The notes below the pieces were generated by a model. It did not search any database. It saw nothing but the letters and a program-made list of their open reading frames with translations, and was not told the DNA's origin. The position numbers were made by a program, and so were the translations under genes. From Clostridia bacterium (lineage in GTDB: Bacteria > Bacillota > Clostridia > UBA1381 > UMGS1253), in NCBI GenBank assembly GCA_017411585.1, contig JAFQPV010000150.1, positions 1-9,641 on the forward strand: DNA of 9,641 bases, written 5' to 3'. The number at the start of each line of letters is the position of its first letter. The first letter of the stretch is position 1. Below are positions 5,895-9,641 of this stretch, one piece after another.

Positions 5895-8800
5895 ATGCCG
5901 TTAAATCCGAATATTAAAAAAGTACTTGTGATTGGTTCCGGTCCGATTGTTATCGGTCAGGCGGCAGAGTTTGACTATGCCGGTACACAGGCGTGTCGCG
6001 TTTTAAAGGACGCCGGTCTGGATATCGTGCTTGTAAACTCCAATCCGGCTACCATTATGACCGATAAGGCAATGGCAGATGAGATTTATTTAGAGCCGCT
6101 CACCCCGGAAACCATTAAGCGTATTATTGAAAAAGAGCGCCCGGACAGCTTGCTTGCGTCCCTGGGCGGACAAACCGGTCTTACGATTGCAATGCAGCTT
6201 TCGGAGGAAGGGTTTTTAGACCGTATGGGTGTAAAGCTCATCGGTACAAACGAAGAAGCAATTATTAAGGCAGAGGACCGCGATTTGTTTAAACAGACCA
6301 TGCTTGAGCTTGGTCAGCCGTGTATCCCATCCGATATTGCAACCGAGCTGGAGGAGGCAACAAAGATTGCCGCAGATATCGGTTATCCGGTTATCATTCG
6401 TCCGGCATTCACGCTTGGCGGTGCCGGCGGCGGTGTGGCATACAATGAAGACGAATTCCGTAAAATTGCGGCAAACGGTCTGTTGCTTTCGCCGATTACG
6501 CAGATTTTGGTTGAAAAATACATCTACGGCTGGAAGGAAGTCGAGTTTGAGGTTATGCGCGATGCCGCAGGCAACGCGATTACCATTTGCTCGATGGAAA
6601 ACTTCGACCCGGTCGGCATCCATACAGGCGACTCCATCGTTGTTGCACCGGCGGTAACGCTGTCCAACAAGGAGTATTCGATGCTTAGTCAGGCGGCGCT
6701 TGACATTATTACTGCGCTCAAGATTGAGGGTGGCTGTAACGTACAGTTTGCACTTGACCCGAACAGCTTTAACTATGCAGTTATCGAGGTAAATCCGCGT
6801 GTATCGCGTTCGAGTGCGCTTGCAAGTAAGGCAACGGGTTATCCGATTGCAAAGGTAACCACCAAAATTGCGTTGGGTTATACCTTAGATGAAATTCAAA
6901 ACGACGTGACCGGCACTACATGGGCATGTTTTGAGCCGTCCGTTGACTATATTGTTGTAAAATTCCCGAAGTGGCCGTTTGACAAATTCCTGTACGCACA
7001 GCGCAAGCTCGGTACAGCGATGAAGGCTACCGGCGAGGTTATGTCCATCGGTCCGACCTTTGAAATGGCAATTATGAAGGCGGTGCGTGGTGCAGAAGTC
7101 GGCCTCGATACACTTCAGCTTCGCAAGATGCAGGAGGAAGAGGACATCGAAGCTGCAATACTGCGTATGGACGACCAGAGAATCTTTGCCGTATACGAAG
7201 CCATTCGTCGCGGCATCAGTTTAGATAGAATTCACGAGCTTACAAGAATTGACAAGTGGTTCTTATCCAAGCTCTTAAATCTTGTGAATTATGAAAATTC
7301 GCTTGCTGACGGGCTTTCCGAGGAAAAATACCTTGAAGGTAAAAAGCTCGGTTATCCGGATGCAGCGCTTGAACGACTTTCCGGCTGCAAGGTGCCGATG
7401 CACCAAAGCTGCGTGTATAAAATGGTAGATACCTGCGGCGGCGAGTTTAAGGCGCAGACACCGTACTTCTACTCCAGCTACGATGCGCACTGTGAAGCGC
7501 GTGAAATCGAAAGCAAAGCAGAAAAAATCATCGTACTCGGCTCCGGTCCGATTCGTATCGGTCAGGGTATCGAGTTCGACTATTCCTCCGTACACTGTGT
7601 ATGGACCCTCAAGAAAATGGGCTATGAGGTTGTCATCATCAACAACAACCCGGAAACCGTTTCGACTGACTTTGATACGGCAGACCGTCTCTATTTTGAG
7701 CCGCTTACGCCGGAAGACGTTATGAACGTGATCGAAGTGGAAAAACCGAGCGGTGTTGTGGTTGCATTCGGTGGTCAGACGGCGATTAAGCTTGTAAAAT
7801 TCTTATCCGACAGTGGTATCAAGATTTTGGGCACCTCTGCGGAAAGCATTGATATGGCAGAAGACCGTGAGCAGTTTGATGCACTTTTGGAGCGTTTCTC
7901 CATTAAGCGCCCGCAGGCACTCAGTGCGATGGATATGGAAGGCGCATTTGAAGCGGCACATTCGCTCGGCTATCCGGTGCTTTTGCGCCCGTCCTATGTT
8001 ATTGGCGGTCAGAATATGACGATTGCACATACGGACGAGGACGTTGAGCGCTATATGAATATGATTTTGGCGCAGAAGATTGAAAATCCGGTGCTCATCG
8101 ACAAATATATGATGGGTAAGGAGTTGGAAGTGGATGTTATCTCCGATGGTGAGGATGTACTCATTCCGGGTATCATGGAGCACGTGGAGCGTGCCGGCGT
8201 ACACAGCGGTGACTCTATCGCCGTATATCCGCCGTTTAGCGTAAGCGATATTATGCTCGAAAAGATTATTTCCTGCTCGGAAAAGCTTGCACTTTCGTTA
8301 AAGACACAGGGTCTGATTAACATTCAGTATCTCATTTATCAAAACGAGCTTTATGTTATCGAGGTAAATCCGCGTGCATCCAGAACTGTGCCGTATATCA
8401 GTAAGGTAACAGGTGTACCGATGGTTGACCTCGCCACCCGTGTAATGCAGGGTGAGCCGCTGAAATCCCTCGGTTACGGTACAGGGCTTTATAAGTCCTC
8501 GCCGTACTTTACGGTAAAGGTACCGGTATTCTCGTTTGAAAAGCTGTCGGGCATTAACTCGATTCTCGGTCCGGAAATGAAGTCCACCGGTGAGGTGCTC
8601 GGTATTGGCAGAACCTTAAATGAAGCACTCTTTAAGGGTTTGGTTTCTGCAGGCTTCAATTTGCAGGGCAGAAACGGCGTGTATATCAATATGCATATGA
8701 AGGACCGCTACGAGGTTCTGCAGCTTGCAAAGAAGTTTGATGATGCAAAGATTAAGATTTATGCTTCTCCGGCGTGTGCAGAATTAATTGAAGCACTTGG

Positions 8801-9641
8801 CATCGACGTAATCGCCGTAAAGGACGAGGATGTCAGCGCGATGCTGGAGGATAAGACATTTGACTATATCGTATACACCAACGGCGGTAAGCCGGAGGAA
8901 ATTGAGGCTTATATCAAGCTGCACATGCAGGCGCTTCGTCTGTCTGTAGCATGCTTGACAAGTCCGGATACGGCAAATGCACTGGCGGATATCATCTTAA
9001 GCCGCTTTAACCAGCAAAACACCGAGCTTGTGAACATCACGAGTCTGAGAAGCAGCAAGCAGAAGCTGAAGTTCTTAAAGATGCAGGGCACGGGTGACGA
9101 CTATATCTTCTTTGACAACTACAAGGGTAAAATCACATGTCCGGAGCCGCTTGCGATTAACTTTACCGACCGTCATTACGGTATCGGCGGCGACGGTATG
9201 GTCTTGATTGAAAAATCGTCTATCGCAGATATGAAGATGCGTATGTTCAACACAGACGGTAGTGAAGGGCAGATGGCAGGCAACTCCATCCGCTGTGTTG
9301 CAAAGTATCTTTACGATAATGGCTTTGTAAAGAAGGAAAAGATGACTATTGAAACGCCGAGCGGTATCAAGGAAGTTAGAGTGTACCTTTACAACGGCCA
9401 GGTACGCAGCGCTTGCGTTAATATGGGTAAGGCAGAATTTGCACCGGAGAAGCTGCCGGTGAATATGGATAAAGAGAGAATCATCAACGAGCCTATTACC
9501 ATTGGCGGCGAGGAATACAAGGTGACGTGTGTATCTATGGGTAATCCGCACTGCGTTGTGTTCTGCGATCGCGTGGATAACTTCGACGTTGAAGGTGTGG
9601 GCCCGCTCTTTGAAAACAATACAGAGCTCTTCCCGGAGAGA
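5895..9641 (+). CDS. carB: Carbamoyl-phosphate synthase large subunit fused to a DapF-like domain (3' end outside window)
   Basis: The frame from ATG 5895 is open to the window edge, 1249 codons with no stop. Residues 1 to about 1045 are a complete CarB, which makes carbamoyl phosphate from bicarbonate, ammonia and two ATP. The first ATP-grasp half has GSGPIVIGQAAEFDY near the start, IIRPAFTLGGAGGG, ENFDPVGIHTGDS and EVNPR (298-302). The second has GSGPIRIGQGIEFDY, LRPSYVIGG, GIMEHVERAGVHSGDS and EVNPR (823-827). The catalytic Arg, Glu and Asn positions I checked are kept. A methylglyoxal-synthase-like allosteric domain covers about 925-1045. After a short linker (~1046-1057) a DapF domain begins at about Leu1058. 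The fused protein should be roughly 1,330 residues if DapF is full length. Position after carA in an arginine cluster suggests an arginine-branch enzyme; pyrimidine synthesis may share it or use a second copy. Confidence 0.95.
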   Translation, partial: MPLNPNIKKVLVIGSGPIVIGQAAEFDYAGTQACRVLKDAGLDIVLVNSNPATIMTDKAMADEIYLEPLTPETIKRIIEKERPDSLLASLGGQTGLTIAMQLSEEGFLDRMGVKLIGTNEEAIIKAEDRDLFKQTMLELGQPCIPSDIATELEEATKIAADIGYPVIIRPAFTLGGAGGGVAYNEDEFRKIAANGLLLSPITQILVEKYIYGWKEVEFEVMRDAAGNAITICSMENFDPVGIHTGDSIVVAPAVTLSNKEYSMLSQAALDIITALKIEGGCNVQFALDPNSFNYAVIEVNPRVSRSSALASKATGYPIAKVTTKIALGYTLDEIQNDVTGTTWACFEPSVDYIVVKFPKWPFDKFLYAQRKLGTAMKATGEVMSIGPTFEMAIMKAVRGAEVGLDTLQLRKMQEEEDIEAAILRMDDQRIFAVYEAIRRGISLDRIHELTRIDKWFLSKLLNLVNYENSLADGLSEEKYLEGKKLGYPDAALERLSGCKVPMHQSCVYKMVDTCGGEFKAQTPYFYSSYDAHCEAREIESKAEKIIVLGSGPIRIGQGIEFDYSSVHCVWTLKKMGYEVVIINNNPETVSTDFDTADRLYFEPLTPEDVMNVIEVEKPSGVVVAFGGQTAIKLVKFLSDSGIKILGTSAESIDMAEDREQFDALLERFSIKRPQALSAMDMEGAFEAAHSLGYPVLLRPSYVIGGQNMTIAHTDEDVERYMNMILAQKIENPVLIDKYMMGKELEVDVISDGEDVLIPGIMEHVERAGVHSGDSIAVYPPFSVSDIMLEKIISCSEKLALSLKTQGLINIQYLIYQNELYVIEVNPRASRTVPYISKVTGVPMVDLATRVMQGEPLKSLGYGTGLYKSSPYFTVKVPVFSFEKLSGINSILGPEMKSTGEVLGIGRTLNEALFKGLVSAGFNLQGRNGVYINMHMKDRYEVLQLAKKFDDAKIKIYASPACAELIEALGIDVIAVKDEDVSAMLEDKTFDYIVYTNGGKPEEIEAYIKLHMQALRLSVACLTSPDTANALADIILSRFNQQNTELVNITSLRSSKQKLKFLKMQGTGDDYIFFDNYKGKITCPEPLAINFTDRHYGIGGDGMVLIEKSSIADMKMRMFNTDGSEGQMAGNSIRCVAKYLYDNGFVKKEKMTIETPSGIKEVRVYLYNGQVRSACVNMGKAEFAPEKLPVNMDKERIINEPITIGGEEYKVTCVSMGNPHCVVFCDRVDNFDVEGVGPLFENNTELFPER
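9066..9641 (+). other. DapF-like (diaminopimelate epimerase fold) domain at the CarB C-terminus, partial
   Basis: DapF interconverts LL- and meso-diaminopimelate for lysine and peptidoglycan using two cysteines as acid and base. Residues 1058-1249 of the fusion align with the first ~190 of about 275 DapF residues: LKFLKMQGTGDDYIFFDN at the N-terminus, DRHYGIGGDGMVLIE, MRMFNTDGSEG, GNSIRCVAKYLYDNG, INEPITIGGEEYKVTCVSMG and GNPH. Relative to the H. influenzae enzyme, substrate-binding Asn64 (here Asn1119) and Asn157 (Asn1217) are kept, but Asn11 is Asp1068 and catalytic Cys73 is Ala1128 (codon GCA). The second catalytic Cys (217) would lie beyond the window. No Shine-Dalgarno sequence precedes the internal ATG 9081 or CTG 9066, so separate initiation is unlikely. 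The fold assignment is secure; epimerase activity is doubtful. Confidence 0.9.

Noticed and set aside
6304..6657. 117-codon plus-strand open frame inside carB
   Set aside because: Out-of-frame shadow of the first ATP-grasp domain; Arg/Ser/Pro-rich translation with no family resemblance.
9066..9083. Separate dapF gene starting at CTG 9066 or ATG 9081
   Set aside because: No stop ends carB before it and no Shine-Dalgarno sequence stands at a usable distance; ATG 9081 would also drop the first conserved residues of the fold.

Overview
The window reads as a chromosomal arginine-biosynthesis cluster from a low-to-mid GC Gram-positive bacterium, most likely of class Clostridia (a gut- or rumen-type Oscillospiraceae relative). 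That placement rests on strong Shine-Dalgarno sites, short-form ArgC, an ArgJ-type acetyl cycle and general protein flavour; it is inference, not a database match. All genes lie on the + strand in the order argC(3' end)-argJ-argB-[397 bp repeat-filled gap]-argD-argF-carA-carB, and the last gene runs off the right edge.

Layout. 1-300: C-terminal third of argC. 304-1521: argJ. 1557-2408: argB. 2409-2805: no gene, but a ~104 bp imperfect palindrome directly after argB, then two 117 bp direct repeats (period 128 bp), then the argD ribosome site. 2806-3963: argD. 3960-4865: argF, overlapping argD by 4 bp. 4868-5893: carA. 5895-9641: carB, continuing in frame with no stop into a DapF (diaminopimelate epimerase) domain that is cut by the window edge.

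How the genes work together. ArgJ, ArgB, ArgC and ArgD form the acetylated cycle from glutamate to ornithine, with ArgJ recycling the acetyl group. ArgF joins ornithine to carbamoyl phosphate, which CarA/CarB should supply. ArgG and ArgH, needed for the last two steps, are not here.

What is unusual lies in the carbamoyl-phosphate end. (i) CarA has lost the glutaminase nucleophile (Cys to Gly240) and the catalytic His (to Gln324), among other motif changes, so it should not hydrolyse glutamine; the synthetase would have to use free ammonia. (ii) CarB is fused at its C-terminus to a DapF-fold domain. (iii) That DapF domain has Ala1128 where the first catalytic Cys belongs and Asp1068 where a substrate-binding Asn belongs, so it may bind a ligand without acting as a normal epimerase. 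(iv) The CarB allosteric domain lacks several residues expected of a UMP-controlled enzyme. Together these suggest a dedicated, ammonia-fed, arginine-branch carbamoyl-phosphate synthetase with a possible new sensing or structural domain. The residues are read from the sequence; the functional reading is inference.
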